Below, piece by piece: positions 1-10,200 of a stretch of 64,000 bases of DNA. The stretch covers positions 992,001 to 1,056,000 of the forward strand of contig NC_052406.1 in NCBI RefSeq assembly GCF_009389715.1, given 5' to 3'. Below the pieces are notes generated by a model that was given only the letters and a program-made list of their open reading frames with translations, did not search any database and was not told the origin of the DNA. This stretch comes from Phoenix dactylifera (Eukaryota > Streptophyta > Magnoliopsida > Arecales > Arecaceae). Positions within the stretch are counted from its first letter, which is position 1, and every line of letters starts with the position of its first letter. A program made the position numbers and the translations under genes.

Positions 1-1
1 G

Positions 2-217
2 GCTTGGACGATCGAGGAAGTCGCCTTCAATGTCCCTGGCCTCTCCATGGATTGCTTCATTCCTCCAGCCGATATAAAGTGCGGCTCCATCAGCGAAACC
101 TGCGAGCTGCCTGCAGGCGAGAGGGCGAAGACCAGCATGGTCCACCGGGCGAGGGTGGCGGCTGTGGAGAAGCCGCAGGATGCCGGAGAGAAGATCATTT
201 GGAGGGTCGAAGTCTAG
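2..217 (+). CDS. 3' end of an unidentified protein-coding gene
   Basis: The reading frame is open from the window edge to a TAG at 215-217 and gives 71 residues, starting AWTIEEVAFNVPGL and ending IIWRVEV. The stretch is GC-rich (about 60%), unlike the AT-rich DNA that follows, and it reads as ordinary globular protein with no low complexity. Another frame over the same bases (4-249) is also open but gives an arginine/glycine-rich product, so I take it as a shadow. I do not recognise the family. The start, any upstream exons and the promoter lie outside the window. The coding call rests on composition and on the frame ending cleanly just where GC content falls. Confidence 0.6.
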   Translation, partial: AWTIEEVAFNVPGLSMDCFIPPADIKCGSISETCELPAGERAKTSMVHRARVAAVEKPQDAGEKIIWRVEV

Positions 218-1576
218 TTTTTAGGAGAAGTGAATTCAATTGTTCATAGTGGTAGGCCTTACTCTGATTAAAACTGACCCCCACCATAAATGTAGGTTTG
301 TAGACACTGATTGGAGGTAGCTTGCAGTTTTTGCTAATGGGATTGTCCTCTGTAAATAGGAGCATAATTGTTCACAGGTCTTACTTCTCACACGGGGCCT
401 GGGTGAATCTTTATACTCTGAATGCAGAATTCTTGGTAGATGGGTTGGTTAGAAGAATCACTACTATGGGGAGTGATTTCTTCCTTCCATGCCCAGAGAA
501 TCTTGTTTGTGCTGGTGATTTGGAACTAAAACTAATTCTCCTTACGGGTGGCGACAGCAACTCCACTGACCGGCAGGCCGGCAGCCGGCGTGTTGCAGCT
601 CAGATGGCCTTTGAAATTAAGTCTTAATGTGTGTTTGCTTGTTCTTCGTTATTACAATTTTTCTTAATGTTGCAAGAGAAGCTAGTTTTGGAAGCGGTAG
701 GTACTCACTCTTCCTTGAGTTTTTGGGGTTGTAAGACTTATTGGGAGTGAGTTGATGTAAAACAAACTTCAAATGCTTGCATATATCTCTTTGGCTCTCT
801 TTACAGTCTTAGTTGAACTACATATTTCAAACTTTCTTCCTCTTGGATGCTGAGATCATCTTTATCCTAGTGCTCTTCTTTTTTCTTTGTTGCATGAGAG
901 CATCCTAGGGTTGCTTACTGGGAAAAGGGTCCACAGCTCATCCTCAGGTGGGGGAGGGGGGTGTATTGGGGGCGGTGGTCATCTGACCAAGCATTGTTTA
1001 CCTTTATTGACCAGGGGGCCCAAGGTTCTGCATTGCCTTGGGGCAGGTGAAGGGAAAGAATCATTACACCAAGGTCATGGGGTGTGAAGGCCTCCATATG
1101 GATTCTCACATCTCATTCATTGCCTGGGTCTTTCTTTGTGTGAATGTGACATTTTCACTCAGCTTTTACAGTCATTGTTAAGTTGTAGGTCCACTTGTAT
1201 GTAACACTGGGAAGCTTCCACATCATGATGCCTCCCTAAGTCAATTCCATGGATGACTATACAATGCCTATAAGTGGGGATAATATATTTTTATTTGACA
1301 GGAAATGTGACCTTGGGGAAACAAGGAGCTATTAATGAAAGAAAGAAGCAACATGGCTTTGTATTCCCTTTTGCAAAAGCTTCAAACAATCCTGAAGAAG
1401 GATGGTGGTCTCAGAGGGTGTCCTCTCCTCTTTTCTCTAGTGGCTGCATAGTTGGAATCTTGGGTCTGACTCCAAAGCCAAGTAAATCATGGGCACTGGC
1501 TTCTTGTCGTAGCTAGTCTAGCATATCCAAGTGAACTTTGCCTATGAAAAGCTGATCTAACTCCACCGGCTTCTAT
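218..1576. other. 3' flank of the first gene, no gene seen
   Basis: The first few hundred bases are probably 3' untranslated sequence of the gene ending at 217. The rest is moderately AT-rich, with only short unconvincing frames and no RNA gene, repeat array or transposon end that I can identify. Confidence 0.4.
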
Positions 1577-1689
1577 AATTGTTTTTTGTATGCTTTTTCT
1601 TTTTGTAATATGGATAGATCATATAACTCTAGTATGAGTATATCCACATAAGTCAGAAGATAAAATAATACGGAAACGAAAAAGGATAG

Positions 1690-2125
1690 TTTCAAGTCTA
1701 TCCTACAAACAATCACCAGAATATTGAGCTACATAGGAGGCGACCTAGTCAGCTGCCCTGTTCGCTTCTCCATACACATGGTTGACTTAGAAGGCGGCAC
1801 AACCCATCACTATCTTACAGATGTACTACAACAACAGATGCTCGCCTTCTGCTCCCACTGAGTTCTGAATCCAGCCAACCACCATCGCCGAGTCTCTCTC
1901 TAGTTGGATGCTATCAACTCTCAATATACTCTTTGCATAGGTGATACCCTCTCACGTAGCTCTCAGCTTTGCTCCAGGAACCAAGACATCATAGATGTGC
2001 TTGCCCTAGCTGCCACAATCTAGAGTCAGAATCCTGATCACGAATCCCACTTTGACCCTATGTTAGCTGTCAAACATACTCCCATCGAAGTTGACTTTGA
2101 GAAAGCTCGAGGGTGGCGACTCCTA
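1690..2125 (-). pseudogene. LINE RNase H domain remnant
   Basis: Conceptual translation of the - strand shows the plant LINE-type RNase H (RVT_3) pattern. A KVNFDGS start is followed by GFVIR, an LRAT segment, then a block resembling LERDSAMVVGWI that carries the second catalytic acid region, and finally HVYGEANRAAD, which holds the terminal Asp. At least five in-frame stops break it. It is the C-terminal module of the adjoining zf-RVT segment and marks the 3' end of the LINE coding region. Confidence 0.75.
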
Positions 2126-2170
2126 AGAGACGAGGATTGTCCGAATCTCTGTAGGAGTCGAAAGGAAGTC

Positions 2171-2937
2171 CTAGATATCCCTTCCTAGCCTAGGTTCACC
2201 GGTAGAGAAAGGCTGGAGAATCTCGGCTGCATGAAGTAAGGCCTTGTCGACCACTTGACCAGGATGGTGCCTTCTATTCTTGGACATCCGGGCATTCCTA
2301 TCAAGCCAAATACGATAGGCGACATAGGCTTTCCTGACATGTAGACGGACCATAGCTGGCCTCCTCATAGTTCCCTTCAAGAAGGCCAAGAAAGCTTCAG
2401 TCGGTGTCGTCTGTTGTAGAAATGTCAGGTTGGTCCCAGAACACCTCCACACCGGAGCCGCCCTCGGGTAGTGGAACAACACATGAGCGACATACTCCTC
2501 CGACGAACAGTCCATGTAGGAAAGAGAGAGCCTCAGTCCACTACCGAATGAAACACCTCTGATCGAAAGACAACCCCATGCCACTTTCCAGATGAAGAGA
2601 GCAATAGAGGGTGAACACGAAGCTTCCAGATCCAACCTCCATCAATCAACCTAGTAGGCTCAGCTCTGTAAAGATCACAAAGGTCACCGGCTCTAACCGT
2701 CGATCTGGTAGTCATCCTCTATATCCTCCTATCCGGGATCCCTTGCCTAGGGATTGGTATAGCTAGAATTTTTTCTGCCAACTGATCTCCGAAGGAGCAC
2801 CGAATAGCATCAACATGCCACCTCCTCTCATCTGGTAGAAGCAGATCGCAAATCTTGAAACCTTCCACATACTCTGGGTTAACAGTAGAAGACCAGAGCC
2901 TTAGCAGCAAGTCAAAGACCCAGATGTCATATATCAC
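2171..2937 (-). pseudogene. LINE ORF2 zf-RVT (RT zinc-binding) segment
   Basis: Three overlapping - strand frames (2937-2719, 2715-2533 and 2635-2171) together make the segment that follows the reverse-transcriptase thumb in plant LINEs. It has a WHVDAIRCSFGDQLAEKILAIP stretch and then an ALFIWKVAWGCLSIRG stretch leading to a degraded cysteine/histidine finger (MDCSSEEYVAHVLFHYPRA), where paired Cys and His would bind zinc. Shifts between frames at about 2715 and 2600 show it is broken. Confidence 0.75.
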
Positions 2938-2989
2938 ATCAACCGCCCGCCCATCTCCTCAGGGGGCAATCCCCCGCACTGATCCTCCA

Positions 2990-3926
2990 CAGCTTGTAAG
3001 TGGGCAATTGAGTCCTCTACTTCCTCTAATTTTTTAAAATATTTTCCACCTCCTCTCTATTCCATCTCGGGAACTTGCACTTGGTTAACTCCAGCTTGTG
3101 GGTGACTCGGTAAATAGCATCCCCCCCGCACTGCTGATCTCCACGCACCACAAACAATATCCCAGGATTACGAATAAGAAAGCCAAATTTTCTCAAAGCA
3201 AATGGGACTTCGATACAGAATAGCTTGATTAGTGCTAACTAGGATCGGGCAATGATCAAAAGCAGTACGGGGCAAGTGGCTCACGTGATAATCTGAGTAG
3301 CGTTGGATCCAACCGGCCGTGGCAAATACCCGGTCAATCCTTTACAAGACTCTCACTCTGCCCGTGCAATTATTGCACCATGTAAATATGGATCCCGTGA
3401 AGCCGAGGTCGACGAGGCTGTTGGAAGATATGAAGTCTTGAAACTCCCTCACCTCCAACTTACTAGAGAAGGCCTTGCCCTCCTCTTCTTCTGAGGCCCA
3501 TCAATATAGTTGAAATCCCCTACTACAATAGTAGGAACCCCCTATCGAATCAAGCTGGCCACCTCCTCCCACAAGGTACGCCATTCCTCGTAGTCCATGC
3601 TGGCATACACCGCAGACAATTTTCATGGTTCCCTATCGCATTCAGACCATAACAACTTGTTGGCTACAATTGTGAAACACATCAATAATGGGACAATCCA
3701 ACCTTTACACCACTATAATGCCCCTAGATAAACTCCTGGATTCCACTACATAAAAATCCCACGAGGGGAGAAACGCCACCTAGCTCACTGTAGACTCCCC
3801 CCAGAAAAGTGCGTCTCAACTAAAACACACAAATTCGGGTCATACAATTGCATAAGACGTCTGAAGGAGCTAGCAAAGGATGGCTTCCTAGCTCTTCTAC
3901 AATTCCATAGTAAGAACTTTATCACA
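2990..3926 (-). pseudogene. LINE ORF2 endonuclease domain remnant
   Basis: On the - strand a WNCRRA motif near the start (3915-3890), a PNLCVLVETHFSG segment and a VVGDFNYI motif (about 3520) are the signature blocks of the exonuclease-endonuclease-phosphatase fold that nicks target DNA in L1 elements. A SPRWN-type linker near 3070 leads to the deletion point. Stops occur throughout. The initiating codon appears to be GTG rather than ATG in this copy, consistent with decay. Confidence 0.75.
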
Positions 3927-4458
3927 AACTAGTAGAAGATTTGGATGGACAAGCGCCACCCCCTTCAGTACATGGCTTCTCAGCACTAATGGCTCTAATC
4001 CCCGTCCATTGAAATTGACTTAGTAGGGCCCCGATCAAGGCTAATTTAGCCCTTCGGACTACCTCTTCATGCCCATCATCCTCTGTTAGGCGACCGGCCC
4101 CTCGATCCTTTTCCCTCTTAGCACCACCTCCTCGCTTCGCCTGACCCATCCACCTAGGAATGACTTCCTCGCCGATGACCATCACCGGGTTGTAGTCCAC
4201 TACCCTCGCTAGTGTAGGTACGGTGACCGTGACCTCCTCCGCATTCGATCAAGGGTCGTCACCCCTTCATCCCTCCTAGGTGGCCGCCGGCTTGCCATCA
4301 AGGGCGTGGTGGCTCCTAGTTTTCGCCGTCGGAGGTTGAGATGGAGAAGACGATTGACGTTGGTGAAGAACATCGCTCCCCTCCATTGCACTCAGTGCCA
4401 CCTTCCGAGCCGGCACATGGGTCGGGCCCAAATCAGCCCCCTCCGCAAGGGCAGTCAC

Positions 4459-5450
4459 CTAAGGAGAGACTAGGCCTCTAGCCCGCTTGAGCTGGCCCAA
4501 GCCTGAGCCCACCTCAACCATAATAACATCCGGGGCGCTTGGCCGTTTAGCCCGATCCAGTTGCATGTCTCCACTAAGCCGACCTGCTTCCTCTTGCAAG
4601 TCAGAGCCCAGCTTCAATCCAAAACTGTGTTGACTCAGCTCACCACCCAGCATGCAAGATTCATCGTTGGGGCGTTCTTTCATCAGAGATCTTTGCCGCG
4701 CCACCTTGGATGGCTTCTGCCACCCATCTGAATCCGGTGGAGACCTCGATAAACTCAATCAATTTTGGGGGGAACTGGTGAGGCAAAGGAAAAGCAGCAC
4801 TCCTTATCCTTGTGCCCAATCCTTCCACAATAGTAGTAGAATGCCGGAATGTTCTCGTACACGAAGGATTGCCAAAAGATCCTAAATCGTCCCCATATGA
4901 GGATACCTGACTTGAGCGATTTTAGGGCATCAATCTTGATGTTTATCCTAGCACACCCCAACTTCTTCAACTGTCCGGTGAAGCTGTCAAGCGCCAGTAG
5001 GTGGCAGGTCGGAGCTGCGATATCCCAGATCATCTTCTTCCCCCAATACTCCAAGGGCAAGCATGAAAATCGCATCCACACAATAGTCGTCTTGACGACA
5101 TACTTACCCGGGACAAAATTGTGTACTCAGGGTTCCATGGCTAATAGTTGGCCTGCCACCAGCGATGGGCCGCTAGCCAAAGCAGCATCATGTTCTGCCT
5201 CCATCTTGAAATAGAACAAACTAAGCTCCTCTTCCATGGGGCAGGACTCCACATCATATTCAAGCTTCCCTCACCTTAAAATCATGAGCAGCCCAATCGG
5301 CCGGCATCCTCCGACCAAGACTCTGAGCAATCAATGCTATGGACTCCCAGGCCTGCCTCGAAGCCTTCACCCTCTCCACCGGCAACTTCAAAACCCTAGT
5401 GAAGTAGCATTGGAGGTTATCCAACTAATCCTCGGAGACCCTATGATTAG
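4459..5450 (-). pseudogene. LINE ORF1 (DUF4283 plus CCHC zinc knuckle) remnant
   Basis: From about 5450 downward the translation shows a DUF4283-like N-terminus (LKLPVERVKASRQAWE, then LGRRMPADW). A 108-residue stretch at 5081-4755 follows, containing WMRFSCLPLEYWGKKMIWDI and ending in a zinc knuckle, YYCGRIGHKDKEC, of the CxxxxGHxxxxC type. This is the nucleic-acid-binding gag-like protein of plant L1 elements. The tail 4758-4459 is polar and unstructured, as usual for ORF1. Frameshifts separate the N-terminal and central parts. Confidence 0.75.
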
Positions 5451-5740
5451 TCCACATTGCTTGCCAGCCACATTGCTAGTTAACGACCTATTTGAGAAGT
5501 GCTACAAGACGTGAGCCTGATCTCCTCCTGATGGTTGTGATCTCTATCTGGTTTGTGAGACTAAGTTTGTTCCACATGCATCGGCCTTCTAAGTTGCCTA
5601 ATCCATTTAGTAGCCTAGGAACAATGAGTTTTATCTAATTGCTAGCTTCTCTTTAATTCCTCCAAGCAGTAGTTTTGTTTTATTACAATCACTTCTTTTT
5701 CTCAGCCTTCACCAGGCAGACAACTCAGATTTGGGTTATT

Positions 5741-6006
5741 AGCAAGAATCATTCCTTACAATTGCACCCCAAGAATCAAGAAGAATTAAGATGACTGAGG
5801 AATCTTGGATAGTGTGCAATAACTCAAAATATTTCTTATCGTCAAGAATTATGCAGCCTATGAATCAAGGAGAATCAAGATAACTAAGGAATCTTGCATA
5901 TTATGCAACAATTCAAAAATATTTTTTATCAGCAAGAATCACGTTGCTCAAGAATTATGGAGAATCGAGATTCTTGCATATTGTGCAATTATTCAAAAAT
6001 ATTCCT
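5741..6006 (+). repeat. Three imperfect tandem units of about 90-100 bp
   Basis: Related units begin near 5742, 5841 and 5931. Each carries a CAAGAATCA/CAAGAATTAT core, a GAATCTTG(C/G)ATA block, a TGCAATAA/TGCAACAA block and a CAAAAATATT end. They are degenerate and AT-rich. They sit about 220 bp upstream of the 5' end of the adjacent LINE, with no proven connection to it. Confidence 0.6.
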
Positions 6007-7166
6007 TAATCTAGAAAAGCATACTTTATTTGTAAATTGTTCTTTATTTGTACTCTTGTGTACTATAAATTTATAAGGAATGGATGAATTATATGTGGCC
6101 TTTTACCTCAAACATTTTACCTTAATAACTCCTTTAGCTTTAATTTCCACATGGGTGCATGAAACCAATGCCAGAATCAATAGGAGTTTTGGTTATGCTT
6201 ACATTAATATCCCTTGACCAAAGATAAGAACTTGCCATGATCCAGCGGAGGACCGCACTAGAACTAAACCAACCCATTCTTTTTGATAAGCTCGTGGCTG
6301 GAATGGACCCAATTTGGTGTCATCCTCGACTCGGGCTTAGGACTAGCAAAATCTGACTTGGCCTGAGCTAACCTGAATCGTTTATATATCATCAGTTCTT
6401 AACCGGACTGCACTCGCATGCCTATGGCTTTAAACATTTGTCTAGCTGATGGTACATATACACAATGATGTGATTCAACTAAATTGTGGAAAGTTTGGGT
6501 GATGGAATGTAGCACAATGGGCTTGTGAACATTTGAGAGCTCCACTGCTTTCTCCCACAAAAGATGAGGTTTCTTTAAAAATGTTCTCTTTCAAGTTGTT
6601 TCTCTCAGTTACAACATATCCTTGGTAGTTAAGCTATCTCCCATTATTCATACTTTTCACATAGAGAACAGCCCTTGGTTCACTTGATCAAAACATTCTC
6701 TTGGTTTCTTTAACTTTGAGAAACCAAGCATGTGAATAGAACATATATACACCAATCCATAAGTAGATTAAGACCTACCGTTTAGGACTTTAAGCCTTTA
6801 TACTTTAGCCTTTAAGTAGCTTCCTCATGTAGCCTACCATTAGTAGAAGTTTTTGGATGATACAGTTGAAATCATAGTTCAAGCATCCAGAGAGCACCGA
6901 CAACTCATATGACTTCCCTAAATGAATCTGACATCGATATAGTTATGTAAGCAAAGACAACAAGTTTGAACCAATCTATTTGGGATTGGCATTAAGACAG
7001 ATCTATGCTTGACCACATAGGGGGTTTTCTGTGGTCAGCGCTGTGAAGCCACAATCATACTCTGGCACTTTGTCCACTCTCGATGCAGCTCTTAGGATTC
7101 CTTTACGGTGATTTCTCCTATCTGGATTTGTCATGATTTGAACCACAATATCCCAATCTGGGTGAC
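6007..7166. other. Intergenic, nothing recognised
   Basis: AT-rich DNA with no long frame, no RNA gene and no clear transposon termini. Confidence 0.4.
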
Positions 7167-7597
7167 TATCACAACCTAGGATCTCACCTAAAATGGCTAA
7201 GTAGAAGATATTTTTTAAATTTCTTAGTCATGTATAAGTACCCAGGATCTCCTCAGCGAATAACCGATGTGGGACTAAATACACGCCAGCACGGATCCTC
7301 ACATACTCTCCCTGTTCAAGCCCAGACGTCCTCGTCAGGCTAAAAGTTCAAATTCATTCAAATTTAATCACAAACACCATGATCGGCTGATGATCAGCCT
7401 TTAGAACCCGTGCTGCAGTGTTCCTTAGTCTACATAGGCTATGGGCCGACTTCGTTCTGATATCATTTGTCACAACCTAGGACCTCACCCAAAATGGCTA
7501 GTCGACAGATATTTTTTTAAATTTCTTAGTTTTATATAAGTACCCAAGATCTCCTTAGCGAATAACCGATAAACATACACCTGCATGGGTCCTCACA
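7167..7597 (-). mobile_element. TRIM (terminal-repeat retrotransposon in miniature)
   Basis: Two direct repeats of about 130-137 bp (7167-7303 and 7468-7597) share ends of the TGTGAGGA...GTTGTGACA type when read on the - strand, allowing one mismatch (TA for CA) in the left copy. Next to the right copy, - strand bases at about 7466-7452 read TGATATCAGAACGAAG, which resembles a primer-binding site for initiator tRNA-Met. On the other side a purine-rich ACAGGGAGAG abuts the left copy, as a polypurine tract should. Only 164 bp separate the repeats and nothing is coded. Flanks GTGAC (7162-7166) and GTGAT (7598-7602) look like a 5-bp target duplication with one change. It is non-autonomous. Confidence 0.8.
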
Positions 7598-7954
7598 GTG
7601 ATAACATCTTGTCGTTGGCTTTGTCGAAGCAAACTCAATCCTTACAACAACATTGCTCTTGAAGGTGCATTCAAATCCTATTAACAGCCAACTATCTCGA
7701 AAGTTACATTGAATTCTAATGATGCCAAAATCATGCCTGACTATGGAGGTCTAGAGGCCACCAATTAATCTACGGAGAGATACTGATCTGTACACAAAAA
7801 AAGAGAGGCTCGAAGGATTGGCTTCAGTCGGACCCTCCGATGTCTAAGTCAAAAAAAGGCTATGGAATAATAGTAGAAAATAAAAATATAAAAGAAAAAA
7901 TTAGTGCAAAATATTGCCTACTTCTAGTCGGCCTCCTTTGATCAGCCTTCATCT

Positions 7955-8330
7955 CCGTCTTTTTACCACGGCCTTCTCACTCGGTCTTTTTACCTTAGCC
8001 ATTGCAAGTCGGCTTTCTCACTTTGGTCTTGACCTTCAACTTGGTGTCGGACTTCACCTCGGCCTTGGCCTTCTCTCCTCGGCCATGATTTCTCACCTCG
8101 GTGTCGACCTTTATGTCGGCTTTGGCCTTCTCTTCTAGGCCACGGTTTCTCACCTTAGTTTCGGCCTCGGACTTCACCTAGGCTTCGACAACTCACAAAT
8201 CTGCTGACCTACTAAAAAAGAAAAGCAAAATAATGGATAAGAGCTTGAGAGCCTCTTACCACTAGAGCTTTGAGCTATGAGTGCCTCTAACTATGAGAGC
8301 TCCTCCCTTAGCCCTCTTTATATAGATGTG
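7955..8330 (-). repeat. Degenerate tandem array and TATA box, probable LTR fragment
   Basis: A run of related units of about 20-60 bp built from TCGGC(C/T)T and CTTCACCTCGGCC words occupies 7955-8190. On the - strand a TATATAAA box (8317-8324) lies just upstream of this array, separated by a leader-like stretch. That order (promoter, short leader, repeats) resembles the R-U5 part of a decayed LTR. No LTR ends are visible. Frames across the array give lysine/valine/glutamate repeats and are not genes. Confidence 0.35.
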
Positions 8331-9989
8331 GGAGCAAGATTTCGTTGCAATTGGAGGTGGAAATCAAGGGATGAGTTCTAACCATCCTTCCGTTTCTAGA
8401 TCCTCTTAATTGCAGAGTTGTAACCACCTAAAATTCAAATCTCTTCAAAATTGCTTACCATGTGTCCATCCACAATAGGAAAACGGTTCTGTGCCATATC
8501 AAATCCGTTCCTAATCTATATGGTGAAAACAAAATATCCAAAATGATCTATACAATAATGTTTGCTCTTTAGTTCTAATTGCACACCAAATTCACATTTG
8601 CATTGAAGTAAAAGAATTCATATAGATTAGATTCTAGTCAACTAACATAAGAACATTGTGATTTTGAAAAATATATGATAACAATCATCGCGATTTCCAT
8701 TTTCTCTTCAACGACCAGCATATCAACTGCAATAAAAACGCCATGAATTTGTTGCTTTTAGGAAATGTACAATCTTTTGAAATTAGGTCTCAAAAATAGT
8801 ACTTCACCTGCATGCAAAATTTGCTTACAGCTTAAAATTTCAAAATATAAACACGGTATGACATTACTTCTGTTGCAGAGACCTTTTCTTAATTTTATTC
8901 CTCATTAGAAACCTTTAGCCATTGTTCAAAGAACCCTTTTTTGCAGCTTTATAATATAACTTGTACTTGACCAAATCCCTGCCCAAACATGTCATATGGT
9001 TCTGCACATGAAATAGTCATCTACATGAACCTATTGTGCTCTTCCCACTCTAAATTCTACAAGAGAGACTGCAAGTAATGATGATTATTTATCAAGAAGT
9101 AGTGCACAAAGTAAATGTGAGAAATTTGTATTGAAAATATAATTTGAATTGCTTATACTGTTCATAGCATTGATGTACTTTATATACAAATTGAATTCCT
9201 AGATATAGTAGAATACAACAATAAAATCTCATGATTATGAAAACAATACTAGGGACCAGATCTAATATAATACAGTAGCAAAATCTTATGATTTGATAGA
9301 AATACTAAATTTGAATATAACAATCAGATCTCATGATTTTTGGATATTGATCTGAGCTAATATACCAAGATTGTGAATGCAATATATAGCAGCTGTGATA
9401 TCCAATATCGTATATATTATAATAGGCAAGATTGTGCATGATTAAAGCTATAATAAAATACACTAGGAAAATATCGCAACAGATTTGCATTAGAACGAAA
9501 AAATGATAAAAGAGATGGATTACATTCATGCCATTTTCGGATAGAACTTGATAACTAAAATTAGTAAGAAGTTGGACAAAGACATCTATCATTATCTTGT
9601 GTGCAGGCTCAAACGGTGCTAGAGTGTCCTCCTAAATATTATTTTTAACAGTCCAACTCAAGTAATTATTTTGGAAAATCAAGCATTAATAATGTCAGGT
9701 GCAAAAATGAATATTGAAAGAGATTAAGCACAGTTGCAGAGCAAGTACAATGTGTATCATGACTATGATCATAACCATAATCATCCAATCATACTCCTAT
9801 GATATATAGTTGCCTTTATGAATCCTTATAAGCATGCGTTTTCAGGGCTTCCCCTGATGTTATTTGTATAGAAGGGAAAATCTTTGTGAAAATCAAATTT
9901 TGATCCATATCATAATTCGACATTGTTTTTCCGACTGGCTAATGATTTATAACATAATCAAATTATAAAATCCAAGCTTAAGAAATATA
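8331..9989. other. Intergenic, nothing recognised
   Basis: AT-rich sequence with short frames only and no transposon ends that I can define. Confidence 0.4.
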
Positions 9990-9997
9990 AGTATCAC

Positions 9998-10192
9998 CAG
10001 GAGCGGCCCAATGTATTTGGGGGCCTAAGGCCATTTTGTCTTTGAGGCCTTTTCTACAGTGGGCCGGCCTAAGGCGAATTCACAAGGGGCCTTTTTTTTC
10101 ATTTTATCTTTGAGGCATTTTCTACGGTGGGCCTTCTTTGGGCTGGGGCCTTAGGCGACCGCCTCAGTTGCCTAAGGGTTGAGCCGCCCCTG
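9998..10192. mobile_element. hAT-type MITE with perfect 8-bp target duplication
   Basis: The 195-bp element starts CAGGAGCGGCCCAA and ends TTGAGCCGCCCCTG, giving terminal inverted repeats of about 14 bp with two mismatches. It is flanked on both sides by AGTATCAC (9990-9997 and 10193-10200), an exact 8-bp duplication as expected for hAT transposition. The interior is rich in GGCC and GGGCCTTAGGC-like words and has no coding capacity. Confidence 0.88.
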
Positions 10193-10200
10193 AGTATCAC

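Larger units (their letters stand above)
1577..5520 (-). mobile_element. L1-type LINE retrotransposon, internally deleted and decayed
   Basis: Read on the - strand, the parts of a plant L1-clade LINE occur in the correct order: a DUF4283/zinc-knuckle ORF1 (about 5450-4459), an apurinic-type endonuclease (about 3926-2990), a reverse-transcriptase zinc-binding (zf-RVT) segment (2937-2171) and an RNase H domain (about 2125-1690). An A-rich 3' tail follows, seen as T runs at 1577-1607 on the + strand. The reverse-transcriptase core expected between endonuclease and zf-RVT is absent: the sequence passes from endonuclease linker to zf-RVT near 2940-2990, which implies an internal deletion of well over 1 kb. 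Many stops and frameshifts interrupt all four parts, so the copy is dead and old. I could not identify a target-site duplication. Confidence 0.85.

Noticed and set aside
7995..8177. Lys/Glu/Val-repeat peptide (KAKAEVKSDTK type)
   Set aside because: Product of a degenerate DNA repeat that is probably an LTR fragment. It resembles LEA proteins only by composition.
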